13,061 nucleotides of DNA from NCBI GenBank assembly GCA_023264215.1, contig JALQSY010000033.1:1-13061 (forward strand), read 5' to 3'. The position numbers and the translations under genes were made by a program. Shown here one piece after another: positions 1 through 6,506 of this stretch; position 1 is the first letter of the stretch, and every line of letters starts with the position of its first letter. The stretch comes from Candidatus Nanopelagicales bacterium. Lineage in GTDB: Bacteria > Actinomycetota > Actinomycetes > S36-B12. The notes under the pieces were generated by a model that had not been told where the DNA came from, did no database searches, and saw only the letters and a list, made by a program, of their open reading frames with translations.

Positions 1-1076
1 TCCTCGCGCCCCTCCTCGCTGACCTCGAACTCCACCTTGCCGCGCAGGGAGGGCACGACCCCCGCGAGGTCCCCGATGCGCGCGACCGCCTCGTCACCGG
101 TGATGGCCGAACGCCGCAGCGCGGCACCGCCCAGCGCCTCGGCGGCCGCGATCGCGAATCGCGCGGACACGCCGCTTCGCTGATCGACCGCGCCGGACTC
201 TCGCACCAGGCGCGTGAAGCGCGCGATGACCTCGAGAAGGTGCATGGGCACGACAGCGACGAGGTCTGCCTCCTGCGCGATGAGGTCGACCTCATGCTGA
301 ACGTCGTAGGGGTAGTGAGTCGTGATCTCCGCACCGAAGCGATCCTTCATCGGCGTGATGATGCGCCCGCGATTCGTGTAGTCCTCGGGGTTCGCGCTCG
401 CCACGACGAGCAGGTCGAGGGGTAGGCGCAGCGTGTAGCCGCGCACCTGGATGTCGCGTTCCTCCAGGACGTTGAGCAGGGAGACCTGGATGCGCTCGGC
501 GAGGTCGGGGAGTTCGTTGATCGCGAAGATCCCGCGATTGGTGCGCGGGACGAGGCCGAAGTGGATCGTCTCCGGATCGCCCAGGGTGCGTCCCTCGGCC
601 ACCTTCACCGGGTCGACATCGCCCACGAGGTCGCCGACGGACGTGTCCGGCGTCGCCAGCTTCTCGCCGTACCTCTCGCTGCGATGTTTCCAGGCGACGG
701 GCGTGTCATCGCCGAGTTCGGCGACGACGCGACGGCCGTAGGCGCTCACCGGAGCCATCGGATCGTCGTTCACCTCCGAGCCCTCGATGATCGGCATCCA
801 CTCGTCGAGCAGGCCCACCAGCGTGCGGATCAGCCGGGTCTTGCCCTGCCCGCGTTCGCCGAGAAGCACCATGTCGTGTCCCGCGAGGAGGGCGCGCTCG
901 ACCTGCGGGATGACCGTCTGGTCGAAGCCCACGATGCCCGGCAGCGTCGGCTGACCCGCCGCGAGGCGTGCGGCGAGGTTGGCGCGGATCTCCTCCTTGA
1001 CAGGCCGCGACTGGTAGCCGCTGGCCCGGAGGGCTCCGAGCGTGCGCGGGAGATCTGCGGGTTCCAGGCTCGTCAT
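1..1076 (-). CDS. ChlI/MoxR-like AAA+ ATPase (magnesium-chelatase-type), 3' end beyond window
   Basis: This gene is partial: 358 codons are in the window, read leftward, and the stop lies beyond base 1. The protein starts MTSLEPADLPRTLGALRASG. A Walker A motif GERGQGKT is at residues 73-80. A Walker-B-like IFAINELPDL follows at about 183-192, and a sensor-1-like VVASANPEDYTNRG comes later, followed by the start of the lid region. The order fits AAA+ ATPases of the ChlI/MoxR clade. The sequence closely resembles the actinobacterial group annotated as magnesium chelatase or sigma-54-interacting protein, for example Rv0958 of M. tuberculosis. Such ATPases usually work with a von Willebrand A partner to insert metal or remodel proteins; a VWA gene may lie just past the left edge (inference). 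The actual substrate is unknown, and bona fide chlorophyll synthesis is not implied. The ATG at 1076 is supported by a TACGGT -10 six bases upstream, so the mRNA is probably leaderless. Walker B carries Asn-Glu instead of Asp-Glu. Confidence 0.9.
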   Translation of the reverse strand, partial: MTSLEPADLPRTLGALRASGYQSRPVKEEIRANLAARLAAGQPTLPGIVGFDQTVIPQVERALLAGHDMVLLGERGQGKTRLIRTLVGLLDEWMPIIEGSEVNDDPMAPVSAYGRRVVAELGDDTPVAWKHRSERYGEKLATPDTSVGDLVGDVDPVKVAEGRTLGDPETIHFGLVPRTNRGIFAINELPDLAERIQVSLLNVLEERDIQVRGYTLRLPLDLLVVASANPEDYTNRGRIITPMKDRFGAEITTHYPYDVQHEVDLIAQEADLVAVVPMHLLEVIARFTRLVRESGAVDQRSGVSARFAIAAAEALGGAALRRSAITGDEAVARIGDLAGVVPSLRGKVEFEVSEEGRE

Positions 1077-1077
1077 G

Positions 1078-1096
1078 TCCTGACCGTACGTCAGGA
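1078..1096. repeat. Inverted repeat filling the divergent ATPase/FIST intergenic region
   Basis: TCCTGAC (1078-1084) and GTCAGGA (1090-1096) are perfect 7-base inverted arms around CGTAC. The repeat lies exactly between the two divergent start codons and covers the predicted -10 of the ATPase gene and most of that of the FIST gene. It could be an operator for both genes. It could also simply reflect two promoters that resemble each other, since each strand reads GTCAGGA near its start. Confidence 0.5.
1083..1088 (-). promoter_or_regulatory. Predicted -10 (TACGGT) of the ChlI-like ATPase gene, leaderless
   Basis: Read on the minus strand, TACGGT matches the actinobacterial sigma-A -10 consensus TANNNT. 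It is followed by six bases (CAGGAC) and then the ATG at 1076, so the transcription start would coincide with the start codon. There is no recognisable TTGACA-like -35. AGGA lies only one base before the ATG, too close to act as a normal Shine-Dalgarno. Confidence 0.6.
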
Positions 1097-1097
1097 T
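1092..1097 (+). promoter_or_regulatory. Predicted -10 (CAGGAT) or Shine-Dalgarno of the FIST gene
   Basis: CAGGAT ends seven bases before the ATG at 1105. It has the conserved A2 and T6 of a -10 hexamer but C in place of T at position 1. The same bases contain AGGA, which is eight bases from that ATG and would be a good ribosome binding site. Either reading favours the start at 1105 over the in-frame ATG at 1096. Confidence 0.4.
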
Positions 1098-1104
1098 GGG
1101 TTCC

Positions 1105-2400
1105 ATGGCGCCCGGAGCCCCGAGCATTGCCCGGTGCTCTGTCGCCCTGCGCCGGGGGCTGGACTCCGCCGTCCCGGACGCCATCCGTGCGGCCGTCGAG
1201 GATCTCGGGGCGCCGCCGGACCTCGCGATCGTCGAGGTGAGCGCCCCCGGTGAGGCGCTTGCCGCCGGCCGCGCGCTCGCGCATGCGGCGGCCCTGCTCG
1301 ACGAGGTCGCACCCGCCTGCGTGGTCATCGGGTCGAATTCCCACGGGGTGATCGGCGAACTCGCCTCCGTCGAGATGGAGCCGGCCGTATCCGTGTGGCT
1401 CGCGCACCTGCCGGACACCGAGGTGCGGGCATTCCGCCTGGCGACCGTGCCAGCCCCGAACGGCGGACTCGCTATCACCGGACTGCCCGAGCTCCGCGAC
1501 GACGACCGCCTGGCGCTGCTCCTGGCAGACCCGTGGACGCTTCCGGCCGACGAGGTGGTCGCGGCGTTCACCCGCGTCGACGGGGCGCTGCCCGTCGTCG
1601 GTGGGCTGGTCTCCGGCGGGCGGCGACGCGGCGAGTCCCGGCTCCTGCTCGACGGGGCGGTCTTCGACAACGGCGGCGTAGGCGTCGTCCTCGACGCGAG
1701 TGCGCCCGTGCGTGTCGTGGTCAGCCAGGGATGCCGTCCGGTGGGCGACCCCATGACCGTGACGGCCAGCGAGGGGATGACGGTGCACCAGCTCGCCGGA
1801 CGGCCTGCTCTCGAGCGACTGCGTGACGTCGTGGCCGGCTTGGATTCGGAGGACCAGGCGCTCGCGGTGCGCGGCCTTCACGTCGGTGTCGCACGCGACG
1901 ACCGCATCGATGGGGGACAGGCTGCCGACTTCGTGATCCGAGGCATCCTCGGCGTCGATGCGCAGACCGGTGCCGTCTCCGTTGGGGATGACGTCGCGGT
2001 GGGCTCGATGGTGCGGCTGCACCTGCGGGACGCCGACTCCGCCGACGCCGACCTGCGCACGGTCGTCGGTCTCGTCGGGCGCGATGGCGCGGCGGTCGGC
2101 GCCTACCTCGTCACGTGCAATGGGCGCGGTGGCGCGATGTTCACGAGCTCCGATCACGATGCCGGGATCGTGCGCGAGGGCCTGGGGACGACGGCCGTCG
2201 GAGGCTTCTTCGCTGCCGGCGAGATCGGGCCGGTGGGCGGTGCCAACCATCTGCACGGCTTCACCGCCGTTCTCCTGGTCGTCGACCCGACCATTGCCCG
2301 GGAGTCTCCCGCCGAGGTGAGCCGGCCCGCGGACTGGGACGCGGAGTTCGACGTGGCCAGGCTCGATGCGGAACTCCGTGACCTGCTGGGGCCGGCCTGA
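1105..2400 (+). CDS. FIST-domain (FIST_N + FIST_C) putative small-ligand sensor protein
   Basis: The protein has 431 residues, is soluble and has no signal peptide. The N-terminal half matches the FIST_N layout, with VVIGSNSHGVIGE and later VVGGLVSGG. The C-terminal half matches FIST_C: it has VRGLHVGVARDD, then YLVTCNGRGGAMF, and ends in GFFAAGEIGPVGGANHLHGF at residues 367-386, the most diagnostic stretch of the family. FIST domains occur in bacterial signal transduction proteins and are thought to bind small ligands such as amino acids. This protein has no fused kinase, cyclase or receiver domain, so its output partner is not visible. The gene is divergent from the ChlI-like ATPase gene, which suggests shared control (inference). 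An alternative in-frame ATG lies at 1096. The family call is firm; the biological role is unknown. Confidence 0.88.
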   Translation: MAPGAPSIARCSVALRRGLDSAVPDAIRAAVEDLGAPPDLAIVEVSAPGEALAAGRALAHAAALLDEVAPACVVIGSNSHGVIGELASVEMEPAVSVWLAHLPDTEVRAFRLATVPAPNGGLAITGLPELRDDDRLALLLADPWTLPADEVVAAFTRVDGALPVVGGLVSGGRRRGESRLLLDGAVFDNGGVGVVLDASAPVRVVVSQGCRPVGDPMTVTASEGMTVHQLAGRPALERLRDVVAGLDSEDQALAVRGLHVGVARDDRIDGGQAADFVIRGILGVDAQTGAVSVGDDVAVGSMVRLHLRDADSADADLRTVVGLVGRDGAAVGAYLVTCNGRGGAMFTSSDHDAGIVREGLGTTAVGGFFAAGEIGPVGGANHLHGFTAVLLVVDPTIARESPAEVSRPADWDAEFDVARLDAELRDLLGPA

Positions 2401-2425
2401 CGCATCCACAGGTCCCCGCGCGGCA

Positions 2426-2456
2426 TTGACCGCTGCGCCCGGCGACGAATTACGGT
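2426..2456 (+). promoter_or_regulatory. Predicted sigma-A promoter of the metallohydrolase/DUF2786 operon
   Basis: A -35-like TTGACC (2426-2431) and a -10 TACGGT (2451-2456) are separated by 19 bases. The -10 ends six bases before GTG 2463, which predicts a leaderless transcript. This is the only promoter in the window with a recognisable -35. The spacer is a little longer than the usual 16-18 bases. Confidence 0.6.
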
Positions 2457-2462
2457 GTGCCA

Positions 2463-2969
2463 GTGACCCCCAAGGACCAGCACCGCTCCGCGGTCTACGC
2501 CGCCGAGGAGCAGTGGGCGCGCCAGCTCGCCCGCGGGGGCAGCATCGACTTCTTCGGCTCGCCCCTGCAGATCCCCGTGGAGCGCCGGTTCGCCGACATC
2601 GATTCCGTCCAGGCGTACGTCGATGCCGTCCTGGCCCTGATCGGCGTGGTCACGCAGTGGCCGGGTGCCGGGCGCGTGCGCGTCCGCGAGCGCCGCGGCA
2701 CGGGCAGGGCGCACTACGCCGATGGCGTCATCGCGCTTCCCCTTGCCGGGGCGGTCGGGGAGCGCTGGGCCGCACGGGAGTCGGTCGTGCTCCATGAGAT
2801 CACCCATCACCTGGTCGCCTGCGCCCATCCGGGCGTCGCTCCGCACGGACCGGAGTTCTGCGGCGAGGAGCTCCGCCTGGTCGAGATCGTCCTCGGCCCG
2901 GAGGCGGCGCTGCTGCTCCGCGCGGCCTTCGACGGTGCACGGGTGCCTGTCGCGGTGAGGACCCGATGA
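2463..2969 (+). CDS. Putative zinc metallohydrolase, TIGR04338-like (HExxH motif)
   Basis: The product has 168 residues. A zinc-binding HEITHH motif lies at residues 111-116 and a second metal-ligand candidate, HGPEF, at 128-132. This spacing resembles other small HExxH proteins in which the HG..F segment supplies the third ligand. The sequence fits the actinobacterial family catalogued as putative metallohydrolase TIGR04338. No signal peptide or membrane segment is seen, so it should act in the cytoplasm. The substrate is unknown; peptidase activity is plausible from the motif but unproven. The start GTG 2463 was chosen because a TACGGT -10 ends six bases upstream; GTG 2457 is also in frame but lies against that -10. 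The gene overlaps the next one by ATGA, so the two are probably translationally coupled. Confidence 0.8.
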   Translation: MTPKDQHRSAVYAAEEQWARQLARGGSIDFFGSPLQIPVERRFADIDSVQAYVDAVLALIGVVTQWPGAGRVRVRERRGTGRAHYADGVIALPLAGAVGERWAARESVVLHEITHHLVACAHPGVAPHGPEFCGEELRLVEIVLGPEAALLLRAAFDGARVPVAVRTR

Positions 2970-3778
2970 GCCACCTCGATCGCATCGCCGCGCTGCTGGC
3001 CAAGGCCGAGCGCAGTGACAACGCCCACGAGGCTGAGGCGTATCTCGCCAAGGCGCAGGCGCTCGCGACACAGGCGAGCGTGGATCTCGCCGTGGCCCGG
3101 GCGCTCACCGCCCGGCGCGAGGCGCGCGAGCAGCCCACGAGCGTGACGATCACGATCGGCGAGAGGGGCAAGCGCGCCAACACCCACCTGGTCACGCTCT
3201 TCGTCGTCGTGGGGCGGTGCAATTCACTGCAGGTCGACATCGCGCACAACTCGACCTATGTCATCGCCTACGGCATGCCGAGCGATATCGAGCTCGCCGA
3301 GGCGCTCTTCGGCTCGCTCGCGACCCAGATGACCGCCTCGGCCGGCACCTGGCTCGCCGTGGGGGAGTGGAAGGGCGACACCTACGTCACCCGTGACGGC
3401 TGGCGCAAGCCGCACACGGCGCAGACCGCGCGCGCGGCGTTCTATCGGGCGTTCATCGACCGCATCGAGGATCGTCTGCAGCAGGCGCGCGACGAGGTGC
3501 TTGCCGAGGCCGAGCGCCAGCGCGTCGACATCCCGGCTGACGTGCCCGGTGGCAAGGCCGTGGCCACGACGGGGGCGCTGGTGCTGCGCAGCAAGGAGTC
3601 GGAGGTGCGCAGCTTCTACCGCCAGTCGTCGACCGCCCGGGGCCGCTGGTCGGGCTACTCCGGAGGGGTCAGCAGGCGTGGCGGCAGCGCTTCGCGCGCC
3701 GGACGCGAGGCGGCCGACCGAGCGCGGACCACGAGCGCCAAGGGCATCTCCGCCAAGGGGCCCGGGCTCAGCGCCTAG
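2966..3778 (+). CDS. DUF2786 domain-containing protein
   Basis: The product has 270 residues. The N-terminal ~45 residues (RIAALLAKAERSDNAHEAEA) match the DUF2786 domain, a short helical region of unknown function. The middle (about 55-185) is a mixed alpha/beta segment with many charged residues. The last ~45 residues are a basic Ser/Gly/Arg/Ala-rich tail that looks disordered and could bind nucleic acid (inference). The start overlaps the stop of the metallohydrolase gene (ATGA), with GAGGA four bases upstream, so the two proteins are made together. DUF2786 proteins also occur in phages and plasmids, but base composition here matches the neighbours and shows no sign of recent transfer. The stop TAG shares a CTAG with the convergent P450 stop. 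Confidence 0.82.
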   Translation: MSHLDRIAALLAKAERSDNAHEAEAYLAKAQALATQASVDLAVARALTARREAREQPTSVTITIGERGKRANTHLVTLFVVVGRCNSLQVDIAHNSTYVIAYGMPSDIELAEALFGSLATQMTASAGTWLAVGEWKGDTYVTRDGWRKPHTAQTARAAFYRAFIDRIEDRLQQARDEVLAEAERQRVDIPADVPGGKAVATTGALVLRSKESEVRSFYRQSSTARGRWSGYSGGVSRRGGSASRAGREAADRARTTSAKGISAKGPGLSA

Positions 3779-5205
3779 CGGCGCCGGAGGGTCATCGGCA
3801 TGCCCGCGCGCGGGCGCAGGGTCACGGCGGGCATGGGCTCGATCCGGATCCCGGGTACCAGTTGCGGCGTCCAGCGCTGCGCGAGGGTTGCGAGCACGAG
3901 TGTCGCCTCGGTCCACGCGAACTGCTCGCCGATGCAGCGGCGGTTGCCCCAGCCGAAGGGGAACCATGCGCCCCGCGGCTGGCCGGGTGCGTCCTCGCTG
4001 AAGTCGCCTTCGGCGCTGATCCAACGCTGCGGACGGAAGGCCAGGGATGACTCCCACCACCGCGGGCTGCGGTGCAGGGCGAACTGGCTGGCGAATGCGA
4101 GTGCTCCGCGAGGGATCGTCCAGCCGTCGACCTCGATGTCAGCGAGCATGCGGCGACCCTGGAGCCAGACGGGTGGGTAGAGGCGCATGGCCTCTGCGAT
4201 GACAGCGTGCGAGCGGGGAAGCTGCCCCATGTCCTCCATCGTGGGCGTACGGCCGCCGAGGACCGTGTCGAGTTCCTCGTGCAGCCACTCGGCGCGCTCC
4301 GGATGCTGCGAGAGGAGCATCCAGGTCCAGGTCAGCGCCATGGCCGTCGTCTCGTGGCCGGCGAGGATCAAGGTGACCGCCTCGTCGCGGACCTGCTCGT
4401 CACTGAATCCCTGCCCGTCCTCCTGAGCCTCCAGGAGCAGGCTCAGCATGTCGCCGGTGTCGCCCTGCGCTCGATGCTCGGCGATGATGCGGTGCACGAT
4501 CTGATCGATGCGCGTGGAAGCCGCGAGCGCACGGCTGCGTCCGGGGGCGGGCACGCTGAGCACCCGGGGTCCCAGGGCCAGGTAGCGGCCCATGCCGTCG
4601 AGCAGGGCGCCCAGGGATTCGCCCACCTCGTGGGCGTCACCGCTGAGGTCGGCGCCGAAGAGAGTGCGACCGACGATGGCCAGGGTGAGCGTGGACATGT
4701 CCGCCTGCATGTTGAGGGTCTCGCCATCGCGCCAGGTCCGCTCGTGCTCATCGGTCAGGGCGGCCATGTCCCTGGCGTACGAGGCGACGCGTTGCCGGTG
4801 GAAGGCCGGTTGCACCAGGCGCCGATGGCGCAGGTGCACGTCACCGTCACTCGTGAGCAGGCCATTGCCCAGGACGGCTTTCGCGCCCTGGAGGCCGCGC
4901 CCCTTCATGGTCTCCCGACCGTGGGAGATGAAGGCCTCGACGATGGCCGACGGATCCGTCAGCGCGTAGATGTGGTCGCCCATGAGGCGCATGTGAGCCA
5001 ACGGCGTGTATTCGCGCTCGATGTCGACCATGAACCACGGGGCGGCGCCGGACTTCGTCATGCCCCACAGGGCCTGGAGGCGATTCGGCCCCGGCGGCCG
5101 GCTGATGTCGCGTCGTCGGTCATGAGGTATCGGAACGTCGGAGTGGTAGACGCGCTGCCTGGCAACACGTGCGGCGCCACGGATGTCGGCTTCAGTCGAA
5201 CTCAC
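3775..5205 (-). CDS. Cytochrome P450
   Basis: The product has 476 residues and no membrane anchor, so it is a soluble bacterial P450. All core signatures are present: Pro-rich PPGPNRL near residues 38-44, I-helix oxygen-activation motif AGHETT at 282-287, EAMR (ExxR pair) at 338-341, FRPQRW, and haem loop FGWGNRRCIG with the axial Cys at 424. P450s use two electrons and O2 to oxidise organic substrates; the substrate cannot be told from sequence. The overall pattern (HETTAMALTWTW, LYPPVW) resembles the fatty-acid and terpenoid-hydroxylating bacterial groups related to CYP102/CYP110, not the camphor type (tentative). No ferredoxin or reductase gene is in the window. The start is GTG 5205, with a weak GACACT -10 six bases upstream; the next in-frame ATG is at about codon 49, inside the conserved region. 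It is divergent from ilvA. Confidence 0.92.
   Translation of the reverse strand: MSSTEADIRGAARVARQRVYHSDVPIPHDRRRDISRPPGPNRLQALWGMTKSGAAPWFMVDIEREYTPLAHMRLMGDHIYALTDPSAIVEAFISHGRETMKGRGLQGAKAVLGNGLLTSDGDVHLRHRRLVQPAFHRQRVASYARDMAALTDEHERTWRDGETLNMQADMSTLTLAIVGRTLFGADLSGDAHEVGESLGALLDGMGRYLALGPRVLSVPAPGRSRALAASTRIDQIVHRIIAEHRAQGDTGDMLSLLLEAQEDGQGFSDEQVRDEAVTLILAGHETTAMALTWTWMLLSQHPERAEWLHEELDTVLGGRTPTMEDMGQLPRSHAVIAEAMRLYPPVWLQGRRMLADIEVDGWTIPRGALAFASQFALHRSPRWWESSLAFRPQRWISAEGDFSEDAPGQPRGAWFPFGWGNRRCIGEQFAWTEATLVLATLAQRWTPQLVPGIRIEPMPAVTLRPRAGMPMTLRRR
3799..3835. repeat. 9-bp inverted repeat inside the P450 3' end, possible terminator for the DUF2786 operon
   Basis: CATGCCCGC (3799-3807) and GCGGGCATG (3827-3835) are perfect inverted arms separated by 19 bases. 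They begin 21 bases after the DUF2786 stop, inside the convergent P450 coding sequence. There is no T-run, so a classic intrinsic terminator is not shown. The repeat may be due to codon use in GC-rich DNA. Confidence 0.25.
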
Positions 5206-5211
5206 CCGATC

Positions 5212-5217
5212 AGTGTC
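5212..5217 (-). promoter_or_regulatory. Weak predicted -10 (GACACT) of the P450 gene
   Basis: Read on the minus strand, GACACT keeps A2 and T6 of the -10 consensus but has G at position 1. It is followed by six bases (GATCGG) and GTG 5205, the same geometry as the stronger -10 elements in this window. No -35 is seen. Confidence 0.35.
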
Positions 5218-5259
5218 GCCCAGGGGGCGGTTGCCGGGATCGACGGGTCCGACATCTGC

Positions 5260-5265
5260 CAGGAT
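5260..5265 (+). promoter_or_regulatory. Predicted -10 (CAGGAT) or Shine-Dalgarno of ilvA
   Basis: CAGGAT ends six bases before GTG 5272 and has A2 and T6 of the -10 consensus. The embedded AGGA is also seven bases before the GTG, a good ribosome-binding distance. Sequence alone does not decide between the two roles. The same hexamer precedes the FIST gene. Confidence 0.4.
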
Positions 5266-5271
5266 GCGCCC

Positions 5272-6486
5272 GTGACCGACAAGGTGAGCCTGGCCGACAT
5301 CGAGGCCGCTGCAGACAGGCTCGACGGCGTCGTCCGCCAGCTCCCCGTGCACTCGGCGCGATGGCTGTCCGACCGGGTCGGCGGCCCCGCATGGCTGGCG
5401 ACGGAGAACCTCCAGCGCGCGGGGTCCTTCAAGATCCGCGGCGCCTACAACCGACTCAGCCAGCTCAGCGACGAGGAGCGCGCGGCAGGTGTCGTGGCGG
5501 CCTCGGCCGGCAACCACGCGCAGGGTGTCGCCCTCGCCGCCTCGATGCTCGGCATCGCGTCGACGATCTTCATGCCGCGCTCGGCGAGCATGCCCAAGGT
5601 CATCGCGACGCGCGACTACGGCGCTGACGTCCGCTTCCATGGCGCGACCCTGGACGAGGCCATCATCGCGGCCCGGGCGTTCGCCGACCAGACCGGTGCG
5701 CTCTTCATCTCGCCCTTCGATCACCCGGACATCGTCGCCGGGCAGGGCACGCTCGGCCTGGAGATCCTCGAGCAGGTGCCCGACGTGCGCACCATCGTCG
5801 TGTGCACCGGCGGTGGCGGGCTCCTCGCCGGCGTGGCACTCGCCGTCGCATCGTCGCGTCCCGACGTGCGCGTCATCGGGGCGCAGGCCGCTGGTGCCGC
5901 GGCGTACCCTCCCTCGCTCCTCGCGGGGCACCCCGTCCCGCTGCGCACGATGCGCACCATGGCCGATGGCATCGCCGTCGGTCGTCCCGGGGATGTGCCC
6001 TTCGAGATCATCCAGCGCTACGTCAGCGACATCCGGGTCGTGAGCGAGGACATGCTCGCGCGCGCCCAGTTGCTGCTGCTCGAGCGCTCCAAGCTCGTCG
6101 TCGAACCGGGGGGAGCGGCCGCCGTCGCCGCGATCATCGACGATCCGACGTCATTCGAGACCCCCGTCGTGGCCGTCCTGTCCGGGGGCAACGTGGACCC
6201 GCTGGTGATGATGCGCGTGATCCGCCATGGGCTCACCGCCGGCGGCCGATTCACCCAGATCACGGTGCACGTGCCGGACCGTCCAGGCTCTCTCGCGGCG
6301 CTCCTGGCGGAGATCGGCTCCCTGGATGCCAACGTGGTCGACGTGTCCCACCTGCGGACCAATCCCCGCCTGGCCGTCGACGAGGTCGAGATCACCATCG
6401 ACCTCGAGACGCGCGGGGCCGAGCATCGAGAGCAACTGCTCGAGCACCTGCGCGACAAGGGGTACCGGATCACCGAGGTGCAGTAG
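5272..6486 (+). CDS. ilvA: Threonine ammonia-lyase (threonine dehydratase), medium form with one ACT domain
   Basis: The enzyme has 404 residues. It deaminates threonine to 2-oxobutanoate and ammonia with pyridoxal phosphate, the first committed step to isoleucine. The PLP lysine is K54 in SFKIRGAYN, SAGNH is at 78-82, and the phosphate-binding GGGG loop is at 180-183. The C-terminal 78 residues (from about 327, FTQITVHVPDRPGSLAALL) form a single ACT domain. This is the ~400-residue type, not the ~510-residue E. coli IlvA with two ACT-like domains. The ACT domain suggests allosteric control by an amino acid, but its ligand cannot be read from the sequence. A catabolic (TdcB-like) role cannot be excluded. 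The GTG start is supported by the upstream CAGGAT. The ABC ATPase gene follows after 20 bases but has its own -10. Confidence 0.92.
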   Translation: MTDKVSLADIEAAADRLDGVVRQLPVHSARWLSDRVGGPAWLATENLQRAGSFKIRGAYNRLSQLSDEERAAGVVAASAGNHAQGVALAASMLGIASTIFMPRSASMPKVIATRDYGADVRFHGATLDEAIIAARAFADQTGALFISPFDHPDIVAGQGTLGLEILEQVPDVRTIVVCTGGGGLLAGVALAVASSRPDVRVIGAQAAGAAAYPPSLLAGHPVPLRTMRTMADGIAVGRPGDVPFEIIQRYVSDIRVVSEDMLARAQLLLLERSKLVVEPGGAAAVAAIIDDPTSFETPVVAVLSGGNVDPLVMMRVIRHGLTAGGRFTQITVHVPDRPGSLAALLAEIGSLDANVVDVSHLRTNPRLAVDEVEITIDLETRGAEHREQLLEHLRDKGYRITEVQ

Positions 6487-6493
6487 GCACGAC

Positions 6494-6499
6494 TAGCGT
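6494..6499 (+). promoter_or_regulatory. Predicted -10 (TAGCGT) of the ABC exporter operon, leaderless
   Basis: TAGCGT fits TANNNT and ends seven bases before GTG 6507. It lies in the 20-base gap after the ilvA stop, so the exporter can be transcribed separately from ilvA. There is no clear -35 and no Shine-Dalgarno in the gap. Confidence 0.5.
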
Positions 6500-6506
6500 T
6501 CGGACC

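Noticed and set aside
706..2409. Long minus-strand open frame opposite the FIST gene (567 codons)
   Set aside because: Its translation is Arg/Gly/Asp-rich with no family resemblance, and it overlaps both the clear FIST gene and the ATPase gene. It is a by-product of GC-rich codon use.
3224..4060. Minus-strand frame spanning the DUF2786 and P450 3' ends
   Set aside because: It is out of frame with the P450 and opposite the DUF2786 gene, with no recognisable domain.
4072..5271. Upstream extension of the ilvA frame to 4072
   Set aside because: This part is antisense to the P450 gene and resembles no protein. The family N-terminus begins at GTG 5272.
5206..5931. Upstream extension of the P450 frame beyond 5205
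   Set aside because: It runs antisense through ilvA. P450 homology starts after 5205, and GTG 5205 has a -10-like hexamer.
5802..6506. Upstream extension of the ABC ATPase frame
   Set aside because: It overlaps ilvA in another frame and is Arg-rich. The ABC domain begins at GTG 6507.
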